Below, in pieces: positions 22,397 to 32,835 of a stretch of 64,000 nt of DNA. Location of the stretch: NCBI GenBank assembly GCA_031216915.1, contig CM062290.1, forward strand, positions 385,560,718 to 385,624,717, in the 5' to 3' direction. Positions within the stretch are counted from its first letter, which is position 1. The number at the start of each line of letters is the position of its first letter. The translations under genes and the position numbers were made by a program. The notes under the pieces were generated by a model. That model saw only the letters and a program-made list of their open reading frames with translations. It was not told the DNA's origin and did not search any database. Source of the DNA: Pictodentalium vernedei (taxonomy: Eukaryota; Mollusca; Scaphopoda; Dentaliida; Dentaliidae).

Positions 22397-22550
22397 ACCC
22401 CTGAGGTGGGTTATCCTGATACTTCTGGTTTCAGAGATTATAGGTAAACTGAATTCAAAGTGGTAGAAAATCAAATACTTTTCAAGGATAAAAACAAATT
22501 CAAGCACTTCTCAAGAAAACACTTTTCATTAAAGTTGGAACCCTGATTAA

Positions 22551-22737
22551 CCTTTTACCTAATGGAAAAAATCACAAAATAATTAATTGCCATTCAAATT
22601 TAATTATTTTTCACTTTTTGTCCCCAAAGCATAGCTTATGAACCCCACTGAAATGAGCTCAATGACTTTGTTCCAATGAGGGGACATACACAATGTTTTT
22701 GTGACAAAAATAACCAGTTTGTGTTATTTATTTATTT
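22551..22737. mobile_element. TTAA MITE relic
   Basis: TTAACCTTTTACCTAATGG begins the piece and TTAA at 22738-22741 ends it. The core shows the decayed palindrome 'GCTTATGAACCCC...' with 'ATGAGCTCAATGA' at the centre. The right repeat is degenerate. Confidence 0.5.
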
Positions 22738-22741
22738 TTAA

Positions 22742-23715
22742 CCTTTTGAACTCCAGAGGCCGCATTTCCGGCCAGGAACATGATTTGACGTAACGTCATT
22801 ACAGTAAAATCTGTCTTGAGAGACCACCTGTCTTGAGAGACCACATCTGCCAGGCACCGATAGGTTTTACTCTATAATGGACCTGCTATGGGAGACCACC
22901 TGTCTTGAGAGACCACCTGTCTTAAGAGACCACTGTGACCTGGTACCAACTTGTATTTTTATGCCATAATGAACCTGTCTTGAGAGACCGCCCTTTTGAA
23001 GACTGAAACCATGACAAAAACTTTTTACCTTTTCTGGAATTGGAAAATCCATTGTGGTTATACTAACATAATTAAAGGTATTAAAAGCTCTTAATTGGGT
23101 TTCAATTGCTAACTCATTACATATTGAGATGTTCTTATAAGACCCTTGTGAAAAGATTAGGATTATTGCTGAATAAACAATTTCATACATACCAGAAATG
23201 TGTCAGATAGGGCTAAAAATAAATTTGTGTTGAAAATCTTTTTGTAACAAATTGAAATGGACTGTTATAAAAATTATAAAAATAAATTAGTGTTGAAAAT
23301 CTTCAAGGAAGATTTTCAACACTAATTTATTTTTATAATTTTTATAATAGTCCATTTCAATTTGTTACAAAAACTTCATAAAAAACAACAACTATAAAGT
23401 AATTATTCTTCTCCATTTCTGAATTTTGTGGTTGGTTATTCACTGACTTGAGAAAACCTGAAACCTGTTATGAGAGACCACCTGTCTTGAGAGACCACTT
23501 TTGTGTGGCCCAAAGGGCGGTCTCTCAAGACAGGTTCTACTGTATATAGGATGTCTGTTCAATAAATGTTGTGGGGTAGACCAATCAGTATTTTCAACAG
23601 GCAGCCTGAGGCTGCACGTTGAAAATACTGATTGGTCTACCCCAAATAATGAATATGGACTCTTCTAATTGCTGCCATTGAACTGGCCTGGAAGATACCA
23701 CTAGTGTACAAAGGG
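22742..23715. mobile_element. TTAA element carrying a nested pogo-like MITE
   Basis: TTAA at 22738-22741 and 23716-23719 flank ends CCTTTTGAACTCC and GTGTACAAAGGG. The pogo-like MITE (22802-23542) sits inside, between TA dinucleotides. To its right, 23574-23640 is a hairpin with arms GGGGTAGACCAATCAG and complement. Confidence 0.6.
22802..23542. mobile_element. pogo/Tc1-mariner-like MITE, copy 2 (741 bp)
   Basis: CAGTAAAATCTGTCTTGAGA at the left and TCTCAAGACAGGTTCTACTG at the right form terminal inverted repeats, with TA on each side (22800-22801 and 23543-23544). It lacks the 331 bp insert of copy 1 and shows the undisturbed site ACTGTGACCTGGTACC at about 22931. The AT-rich palindrome is at 23270-23360. 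Confidence 0.82.
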
Positions 23716-23719
23716 TTAA

Positions 23720-24728
23720 GGCCACTTTCATATCATTCCACAACATAGGAATGAAGTCAAGTTTAGTCAATCATTCATACCTATACCGCCCACTTTAGAG
23801 GACTTCCTGCCCAGGCGTTAGAACTTGTTTATCACAGACACAAGCACTGCTTCACTTCGTGGGGGTCCCATGGGGGAACATTTTAGCTGTCTGATCCAAG
23901 AATTTCTTTGCATTGTAAGTGATTTCAGCTATTTGAGCTATAAGCTACATTTGGATGTACGGAGGCCAGATAAGTCATATTTAATGTACTGAGGCAAGAT
24001 TTAACAAGGAATTTAACCAATTCAATCTTGTTTGACAGACGTCACCGAGGTGGGTTTAGGCACCATATCACAAGTTAGGTAAAGGATACACTGGATTCCT
24101 AGAACTAGATGCCTAGAATTAAAAAAAACAAAACAAAACACGGAAAAATAGCAAGTTCGCATCAAAGCTGTGACAGTGGAAAAAAAGAAACAAATTTCAA
24201 GTCCATAAAGGGCAAGAACTCAGTCAAAAATAATTTGAATTATACCTGCATTGAAAAATGGGTTAGGCATCATTAAGATACACATGTCATGCATACCAAA
24301 TATGATGTCATTCCACCAAGAATTTTAAACGTTACAGAGTTTAACTCTTAAGGGCATAATTCCATCTTTGATCACTTTTACTGCAACAGAACAGGTGCCC
24401 CAACATACTGTATCAGGGTTAACTCACAAGTTAAATTCTAAATTTTTTGGCTGTTGTTTTTTGGCAAGTCTTGGCTGCCTATATAGGCAGCTAAGACCTG
24501 CCTAAAACAACTGCAAATCCACCGGATCTAGACTGTCAACAGTGTAGCAAAATATTTATAAAAGTCCCCAGGCCCTTAATTGTTAAAAACCTATTGGTTC
24601 CAGATAGACCAACATTGCCACATAAATATGCATAAATATCACCGACAGGTCAACAAGGGACCTCACATACGATAAAAGAATTGGAAAAAAAAGCATTATT
24701 TTTTCACCTCAGATGATGTGAAAAATGA
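23720..24728. other. intronic repeat fragments
   Basis: The segment to about 23880 is a member of a dispersed repeat ('CACTGCTTCACTTC' and 'CCACTTTAGAGGACTTCC') seen also at 21500-21620 (inverted), 45573-45780 and 59040-59170. From 24120 to 24340 it resembles 52600-52850 ('GCAAGTTCGCATC', 'GGCAAGAACTC', 'GGCATCATTAAGATACAC'), a pattern typical of bivalve intergenic repeats. No coding frame was seen. Confidence 0.5.
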
Positions 24729-25039
24729 AAAAATTTGTAGTAATTTATATATTTTTTATACTTACCTATGACCCAGACTTAGCTGGTGCTAACTCTTAAA
24801 TATTCAGGGCCAAACACAAATTTTGCCCCCCCCCCCCCACCCCAATCCCCAAAATTTGCATCCAAATCAAAAAATCTAATGTCCTATATGGTCCTCCATA
24901 CTTTTACCTACTGCGCATGCACAGTGTCAAGGAAGTACCGAAATTGGTGCCAAAGCCTCATTCTTACAACCAGTGTCTGCTAAATGTTATATAATCAGTG
25001 GGGAGATATGAGTTCCCAACTCATGGGAGGGCCATCCCC

Positions 25040-25135
25040 GTCTGGGTCATTGGTATGTATAAAAAATATATAAATTACTATAAATTTTTTAACATTTTTA
25101 TACTGTACCAATGACCCAGACTTAGCTGAATAGAA
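25040..25135. repeat. internal complementary region of DIRS element A
   Basis: Its reverse complement reads GGTCATTGGTACAGTATAAA, then AATTTATAGTAATTTATA and ACATACCAATGACCCAG, i.e. right end joined to left end. It matches the actual A/B junction at 31820-31900 almost base for base. This is the circle-junction complement characteristic of DIRS elements. Confidence 0.85.
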
Positions 25136-25712
25136 AAAAGGCTGGAGGGTCTAGGACATAAAGGAAAATCCAATAGGCTCAATTACATATAAAGAATTAT
25201 CTCCTCAAGGAGAAAAGGAGAAAAGGATTTACATATATCTTTCTTGTTTATTAAAAATAAGAAAGACACATTACCAGTCCGTAATTGAGCACAATAACAT
25301 CAATGATCTCTATTAACATCCAGTATAACCCATTATACTAACTTCTTAAAGGAAAGCCAATAAATAAAGATAGTCCAGAGAATGAGACTCTTTATACTCA
25401 TTTAAAAGTGTCCGAGGATTGTATATAAATGCTCGTATGACACGTGACATATATAAATGCTTTACACCGAGCTACATAAATGAGATAGACATTAGCTTTA
25501 CACTTTAAAACCATCCCAGCACAGACTCGGAATTACTGACTCAGGAGGAGGTATTCCCTTGCTTTTCACTATAAAGCAGGTGATATAAGGGAACACCATC
25601 CATCCCCTCCCCCTCTTCCCCTTGCTCTGGGTCAATCACCACAGAACGAAGAGGGCAGCAGGACAGAGTCACTGCTGGAACAGAAAGCCTACATAACTAT
25701 AGTTGCAACCGT

Positions 25713-27052
25713 TTAGTGGACGAAATTCTGAGCAACAGATAACGGACCTAAACATCTAAGGTTGCCAGAAATAGACTCAATATTTCTAAGGTAAAAATTA
25801 GTGAAAGTAGAAGGCTGAGACCAGTACGCAGCCTTCATCAGATCCGTAATAGCAATACTGTTAGAATAAGCCCAAGATGTAGACAGCACTCTAACTTCGT
25901 GCGCTGAAATCTTAAGCACGGACTGCTGTCTTGAAGATAAACGTTCGTAAGCAGTACAAATAGCCAACTGAATCCACCTAGAAATAGAATGGACTGTAAT
26001 GTCCTTTCTATTAGGAAGCAGAGGCAGAAAGAAACATTTTCGCCCTTTCTGATAAACTCAGATCTGCATTTGTAAATACACATAGCTCTAACTGGACACA
26101 GCAAAGGCCTATGGCCATCTGAGGAAGGAAGAGCCCTAATAATAATAGCCTCAGGGTACTTATTAGAAGCCTGATTCTTAGCTAGAAATCCCACACTGGT
26201 AGTTAAAGTAATAGAATTACCAATACTACGATGGGGAGAATCATCAACAGATAGAGCATGAAGCTCACTAACTCTTCTAGCGGAAGCGAAGGCTAAGAGA
26301 AAAGCTGTCTTATAAGACAAGTATTTGAAGTCTACAGTGTCAAGAAGTGCAAAAGGAGCTTCTTTGAGCTTCAGAAGAACCCAAGCTAAATTCCACTTAG
26401 GAATTAACCTAAGGGTTCTAGGTCTATTTATCGAAAAGTTTTTAACTAATTTAGATAAAGAGACATTAGATCCAATTTGTAAGCTATTATGACGAGCATA
26501 TGTATCCGATAGCATAGACCTATAACCCTTAATAGTTACTGGCTGCAGTCTGAGATCGTCAAACAAGTAGACCAAAAAATTAACAATGTCTGGAATGGAG
26601 GGATCATACACATCAACTGAGTGATCCCTACACCAACGAGAGAAAACCTTCCACTTTGCTGCATAATTTAGCAAAGAGGAGGCCCTCCTACAGTTAGAAA
26701 TTGCGTCCACTGCTCGTCCTGTAAATTGCTTGCCGTGCAAGAAGGACAGCACAATGGAAATACGTGAAGGTTGAGACCTTGCGGGTTGTGATGCAGTGTG
26801 CGTGATTTCCCCTGCAAGAGAAGGTCCTCCAATGGAGGAAGCTTCCGAGGAATGTCCCATAGCAGACACCTGAGTAGATTTATCCATGGTCTCTGGGGTG
26901 ACAGAGATACTACCAACAGAATCTTGGAGTGAGATTGCTTGATTTTTAGCAAGATCTGTTGAATCAACGGAGCTGGAGGATACACATATCCTATCATTCC
27001 GTCCCAAGAGATCGAGAGAGCGTCTACTGCGAATGCTCAAGGATCTGGGCAT
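25713..27052 (-). pseudogene. tyrosine recombinase of DIRS element A, frameshifted
   Basis: The frame from 27052 reads a DIRS recombinase with NYAAKWKVFSRWCRDHSVD, FASARRVSELHALSVDD (first catalytic Arg) and CPVRAMCIYKCRSEFIRKG. A shift near 26035-26045 then sends the frame into an unrelated tail. The true C-terminus, with KISAHEVRVLSTSWAYSNS (HxxR) and TFTNFYLRNIES (nucleophilic Tyr), continues in the frame of 25967-25713. All catalytic residues are therefore still encoded, but not in one frame. Confidence 0.88.
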
Positions 27053-27758
27053 GGCGACACATACGTCTTCAACTGATTATTAGATGCGTCGCAAACAAGT
27101 CTATCATTGGGCGATCCCATTGGTAGCAAATCTGACTGAATACTCGCTTGTTGAGAGTCCATTCTGACGGCAACATGTGACCTTTCCGAGAGACCAAGTC
27201 CGCTAGAACGTTCAGACGACCCGGAATATGATGGACCGACAGAAGAACATGATGTTCTAGAACAAACAGAAGAATTCTTTCCGTTAAGTTGAATAACGGA
27301 ATGGAATGAGTGCCTCCCTGGTTCCGAATGTACACTACTACCGTCGAGTTGTCGGACAGTATTTGAACATGTGAATTCTGAATTATGTTCATCCAATGAC
27401 GTAGGGTAAGCCAAATTGGCATCATCTCTTTGATGTTTATGTGCTTGTTTAGGAACTCTGGATCCCAAAGACCCTGGCACCACGAATCTTTTGGGCTTAA
27501 TGTCGTGCCCCAACCTGTTTGACTCGCATCTGTCATAATCGTAAAAACCAGATCCGGCAGTTGCAGTGGAACTCCCTGTGTCAACCACTGAATATCTGCC
27601 CAAGTCTGAATCTCTTGTTTTACTTGGTTCGATAAGACGATATGTGTTTCGAGCGAATGAGTCTTCACATTCCAAGTCTGAGTGAAAAATATGTGGAGTG
27701 GACGTGTGCGTAAGCGCCCCATCGCAATAAGGTCTGCAGCGGCTCCGCACAAACCCAT
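26668..27758 (-). pseudogene. RNase H and C-terminal domain of DIRS element A
   Basis: The frame from 27758 holds MTDASQTGWGTTLSP, HINIKEMMPIWLTL and QILSDNSTVVVYIRNQGG, giving the Asp-Glu-Asp core of RNase H, then WDRPMIDLFATH. A shift at about 27069 interrupts it. The C-terminal continuation, YPPAPLIQQILLKIKQS and PQRPWINLLRCLLW, is in the frame at 26997-26668. This tail is the region often described as Dam methyltransferase-like in DIRS elements; no clean catalytic DPPY was identified. Confidence 0.82.
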
Positions 27759-27870
27759 CAGTCACATGAATTCTCTCGCTGTTACTTCGTCTGAGTGCAG
27801 ACAAAAGCGAGCATAACAACTGACTAATTTTCCTCTGGGTAACGGAAAACGAACCAGATTGTTGTGTGTC

Positions 27871-28437
27871 TCACTTGGACGGAACTAGATCCAACTTCTT
27901 TTCGTTTACGATGAAACCGAGACGTCGGGGCAATTGAAGCAGACTCTGAACACCGTTCTGAAGAGTTAATCTGTCGCCGTATCTCTGAAGAATGTCGTCC
28001 AAGTAGGCCAACGTTACCACAGATGAATGAGCTCGGAAATAAGTCATTACTGAGTTCATTATTCGAATGAAAGCCCAGGGCGCTAGATTGAGTCTGAAGC
28101 ACATTGCTCGAAACTGATAAACAACTCCTAGGACAGCGAAGCGAAGGTATTTTCTGAATGTCGGATGTACCACAACATGAAAGTATGCATCCTTGAGATT
28201 TATGCCCGCAGTATAAGCGTTTACTCGAATGCTCGCTCTCACCGATCGAATGGTCTCCATATAAAACTTTGGAGCCACGATCAGTTTGTTTATCCAGCTG
28301 AGATCTATAACTGGACGGAACGAGCCGTCTGGTTTCGAAACCAGGAACATGAGACTGTAAAAACCCAGGGATTCCTGGTTTTCTACGACCTCTTTTGTAT
28401 TCTTCTCCAGGAGAGATTGCACCTCTGATAGAAGCAA
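27871..28437 (-). pseudogene. reverse transcriptase of DIRS element A
   Basis: The frame contains VSKPDGSFRPVIDLSWINK, INLKDAYFHVVVHP (motif A), FRLNLAPWAFIRIM (motif B with Gly replaced by Arg relative to FGLNLAPWAF in B) and AYLDDILQRYG (motif C, YxDD). It ends abruptly after LDLVPSK: about 26 bases present in element B at this point are absent, which shifts the frame. The protein would lack its thumb. Confidence 0.88.
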
Positions 28438-28539
28438 ATCTCTCTTCTGAAGGTTGGACGGACGGCGAGTCCATCGTGGACTTCGTGTTAACGGAGGTTT
28501 TTCTCGGAAGGATAATTTTAAGCCTTCTGAGATAACTTC

Positions 28540-30913
28540 CTATACCCATCGGTCGTCCGTAATTGACAACCAATTGGTCAAAAACCTTGACAGCCTTCCA
28601 CCCACTGGACTGCAATAGAGGTCCTGACCATCACCTCCTGGACCTGCAAGGCTTGCGGGAAGAGAAACTACGTCCTCCCTGTCCAGCGCCTCGACCAGTC
28701 GACCTAGGGGCATCTGACCGGTTGTCTTGGCCAGAATTACGTCCCCTACCTGTGTCGCTACTCTGACGGTCTCTGGAGTAAGAGCTGGAGGATTTTTTAT
28801 ATCATTTATAGGAGCCTCCCTTGGACGTAATCGCTCCAGAAGCTCCTGACTTACTCCTCTCCGCTGAGTCCGATTTCTTAGAAACCGACTTAAAGAGCAG
28901 AGAATCTGAAGCTTTCTTGGTAATCTGATCATAAATTAATGAAAGCTTACCATCAAAGAGAAATTCTCCAGACACCGGAGCGACTCGAAGAGAGTTTTTC
29001 ACCTTAGAATCCACCCTAGTGGATGAAGCCAGGGCAGCATCACGTCTAACTCCAAATTTGCCAATGATAGGGCGGAGTTATACGTGGAAAATGCGACTGC
29101 CCAAGAAAGAACTCTCAAGGAAGTTTGAACATCCTGGAATTCTTTACCATCGAGACGTTGAGCTAACGCTCTGGTAAGGTGATCTGCATATGATAATGCG
29201 TCTAAACTGGCTCTATTAGACGAGATCGTCATCTCCAAAGTACTAGGGAGAAGCAATATAGATGCCGGCAAGGACAACTCTAAGTCTTCGGCCTGATTGT
29301 CTAAATGCAGGGGAACTCTCGGCACGCCCTTTCCTGCCGTAGCAAATCTATTTTTATTGTTGATGAACGGCAGAAGTAGAGCTTGTTGCGATAAGAAACT
29401 GGTTTTGCCTGTCTTGGAGGCTAATTTAAAAATAGCGTCATTTAGGTATTCAAAGGTCCGTGAGACATTGCTGGACTGGACCGGATATTCAAGAACATCT
29501 TCCATAATCCGGCCAAAAAGGTCAGTATCCAATGACGCTATCAGTCTCTTATCCGGTATCGCAGCACTCTGGTCCAATGGAACAATGTCTGGAAGGTGTT
29601 GATGGATAATATCCCTTATGTTGTTCCAGAAGGGAAAAATCTAGCTCCTTAGTTTCCCTTTCACCATCCAAATGGACCAGATGCGAATCTCGGTCGTCCC
29701 TGTCTGACGCTGCATAGGAACGGACCGACCCAGCTTTATCCGACAGTTCCTGATCTGAAACTGTTTCCGAAGGTTACTGGGATGCTGCAATAAGTTGCAC
29801 TATCTGTGATAGCAAGTCCATCACGGAGGCCTGTGGAGCTGCAGTCTTACGTTGCTTAGCTGCTGGAAGCTCCTGGGACGGTATGTCCTGCATAATCCTT
29901 TTATGCGAACATCCCAACTGGTGAGACCTCGTGTCCTTGGCTACTGGATGGTGTGACCTGGACGACATGGAATCCTTTGTTGGTGAAGCAGGCTGGATAT
30001 CTGAGGTCACAAAGCCAAGGTGCGGTCGTGTGTGCTGGTGTGTAGAAGAGGAAGCCAATAGACTAGCCGACGCCGGCTGCCTATGCAACGGAGCATCTCG
30101 AGCAGGAGGAGTGATGAACGTTATGCACAACAACATCTGGCCCCAGATGGTGTTGTAAGAGAAAGGAGCCTCTCTCGCTCGCGGTCCGGGTAGACCTGAA
30201 CAAGCTTCCTACCAGACTGACTGGCTTTCTCTGATCCATCCTCCGTTCTGTCGTCACAGGGTGTGCGTGATCCGAGATTACAGTGCTCGCAACCCCCTTT
30301 TTCCTCTCCTGGACCGCAACGGACATATCCGGCGTCACACCACTCACTTGACGAGTGATAAATCCACCAGTCAAGCTAGCTGGCGACAAGACCGTAAATC
30401 CCTTTTGGGACCTAGGCACTTGTCTGATTTCATTGAGCACTTTTGCCGCTAGCTCTCATTGATTTGCGATGACGGCAGCACACTTCCGGAAGACATCACG
30501 GAAACATCACCCTGTTCTTGTTCCTCTGAAAAAGAAACTGAAAAACTAGAGTGACCCTGTGGTGAGAGGACCGGCATCGACCTCTCACAACTAACAATGT
30601 ACCGTGACACACGTCTCCAATGTTTGTCATCCCAATTGGCACAAACTGTACAAGAATTAGTATGAGTACAGCGACTACAGCAAACACAGTGAGCATGAGA
30701 ATCCGAGGAAGACTTCCTCGATTTACAATTTGAATAATATTCTTTCATAATAAAAAAAATATTATACAGCCGTAGTACTCGCACTAACCCTAAAAAATAC
30801 AAAGATACATAATAATACAATCCATAACAAATTTTCGAAAAATAATGAAAAAAGAAAATTTTCGAAAAAATTTTGACATGAGCCCAAATTCCCAAAGGGA
30901 ACGATGAGCCCAA
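28540..30913 (-). pseudogene. Gag-like ORF of DIRS element A, broken into pieces
   Basis: The N-terminal piece (30913-30449) includes CKSRKSSSDSHAHCVCC and CTVCANWDDKHW, a Cys-rich start equivalent to that in B. Later pieces at 30440-30081, 30136-29774, 29577-28999, 29014-28802 and 28932-28540 align in order with B, including YADHLTRALAQRLDGKEFQD and GEFLFDGKLSLIYDQITKK. At least five frame changes separate them. Function is inferred from position upstream of RT. Confidence 0.7.
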
Positions 30914-31819
30914 ATGGATCCCCCCAAAAAAGCCAAAGTGTGGACAAAAATTTTAAAACAATTCTAAAAATTAATGTTACACTTACGGAGTATATTAATG
31001 TATCTGACTACATAATAAACCTAACAGAAGACAAGGAATTACTAACAGAAAGTAACCGTTGTCAAAGTAAACAAAAGTCAATAAAAACTGGAAACAAGAC
31101 TCCAGGCACTGAAAAACACGGCCTGAAGTGAGTAACCAATTTTAAAAACTATCCGATGTAAAACAGAATCTTCCACAGAAGAAACTGCAATACATCAGAT
31201 GGTAGATGCATGACCAAAAAACGCCTAAACACCTCAAGGGTGAGGACGTAACCATGGGGATAACAGAATAAACATTCTGTAACTAAGCTAAACTCCCAAG
31301 AAATTTCAATAAAAAAATTTCCAAAAATATTCCAAAAGCATGGGAGATTAACTAGGGGGGTTTCAAGGAAAGGGAGAGAGGAAACACTTAACAAACAGTG
31401 GAGATTTCATAGCAAGAATGAAAACATCAGGCCCATACCCCGAAATTAGGGAACATAAAATAATTTTATATAAAAATTATAAGTTACAGCCCTGAACACA
31501 TCCAACCACTGTTTCTTCCTCTCATCCTCTTATTTCATCCTTGGATCCACCATTTCCATCATGATTTTGTGTCTGGCATCATTTTAACTGAGATTATAAG
31601 CACAGAAGTCAGTGAGATGTTACTGACAGAAATGCCAAACAAAGAATGAGGCTTTGGCAACAATTTCGGTACTTCCTTGACACTGCGCATGCACAGTAGG
31701 TAAAAGTATGGAAAACCATATGGGACATTAGATTTTTTGATTCTGATGCAAATTTTGGGGATTGGGGGCTCAAAATTTGTGTTTGGCCGTGAATATTTAA
31801 GAGTTAGCACCAGCTAAGT

Positions 31820-31905
31820 CTGGGTCATTGGTTACAGTATAAAAGTTAAAAAATTTTTAGTAATTTATATATTTTTTATACTTACCAATGACCCAGACTT
31901 AGCTG
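31820..31905. repeat. A/B junction identical to a DIRS circle junction
   Basis: The right end of A (CTAAGTCTGGGTCATTGG, ACAGTATAAAA) passes straight into the left end of B (GTTAAAAAATTTTTAG, ATACTTACCAATGACCC) with no host DNA between. The whole stretch is the reverse complement of the internal complementary regions at 25040-25135 and 32155-32235, apart from a few changes. Confidence 0.85.
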
Positions 31906-32154
31906 GTGCTAACTCTAACAAAACCAGGGCCAAACACAAATTTTGCCCCCCAATCCCCAAAATTTGCATCCAAAACAAAAAGAAATCATGTCCTAAAGGA
32001 CCTCCATACTACGCCCCCACTGCGCATGCGCAGTGTGACAGACGTCCCGAAATTGGCGCCAATTATCATTCTTACTGGCAGTGCCTGGTCAGCGCTATGT
32101 ACTCAGCGGGGAGGCAAGAGTTCCCAACTCCAGGGAGGGCCATCCCCATCTGGG

Positions 32155-32235
32155 TCATTGGTAAGTATAAAAAATATATAAATTACTATAAATTTTTTAA
32201 CATTTTTATACTGTACCAATGACCCAGACTTAGCT
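32155..32235. repeat. internal complementary region of DIRS element B
   Basis: It contains CATTGGTAAGTATAAAAAAT, AATTACTATAAATTTTTTAA and ACTGTACCAATGACCCAG, the complement of joined right and left ends. It gives independent support for the element boundaries at about 31846 and 38995. Confidence 0.85.
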
Positions 32236-32835
32236 GAATAGTAAACAGGCTGGAGGGCCTAGGACATAGAGGAAAATCCAATAAGCTCAACTATATAGTA
32301 AAGAGGTAACCCCTTAAGGAGAAAAGAAGTATTAGGCTTTACATGTATCTTTCTTATTTAAAATTAAATTAGAAAGATACACTACCCTAAATAATTGAGC
32401 ACAATAACATTCATGTTCTCTATTAACATCCAGTATATCCCTTATACTAATTATTTTTAAAGTAAGCCAATAAATAAAGTAGTCCAGAGAATTGAGACTC
32501 TTTATAGTCATTTAAAAGTGTCCGAGTATTGTATATTAAAGCCCGTTTGACACTTGACATATACAAATGCTTCACACCGAGCTACACTTTAAAAATAAGA
32601 CATGAATGAATTTTAACATTAATATTACACTTTAAAACCATCCCGGAAGCGACTCAGAAATACTGACTTGGAGGAGGCATTCCCTTGCTTTTCACTATAA
32701 AGTAGGTGACCTAAGGGAATACCCGCCCCCCCCCCCCCTTCCCCTTGCCCTGGGTCAAATAGCCCAGAGCGAAGAGGGCAGCCGGACGGAGTCACTGCCG
32801 GAACAGAAAGCCTGCATAACTATAGTTGCAACTGT

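Larger units (their letters stand above)
24729..31845 (-). mobile_element. DIRS retrotransposon A (7.1 kb), frameshifted
   Basis: The left terminal repeat begins near 24729 and contains 'GACCCAGACTTAGCTGGTGC', 'GGGCCAAACACAAATTTTGC' and 'CTGCGCATGCACAGTGTC'; its complement forms the right terminal repeat at about 31560-31845. The minus strand carries gag-like (30913-28540), RT (28437-27871), RNase H with C-terminal domain (27758-26668) and tyrosine recombinase (27052-25713) regions in DIRS order. Coding frames are broken by several shifts. Element B begins directly at its right end, in the same orientation. Confidence 0.9.
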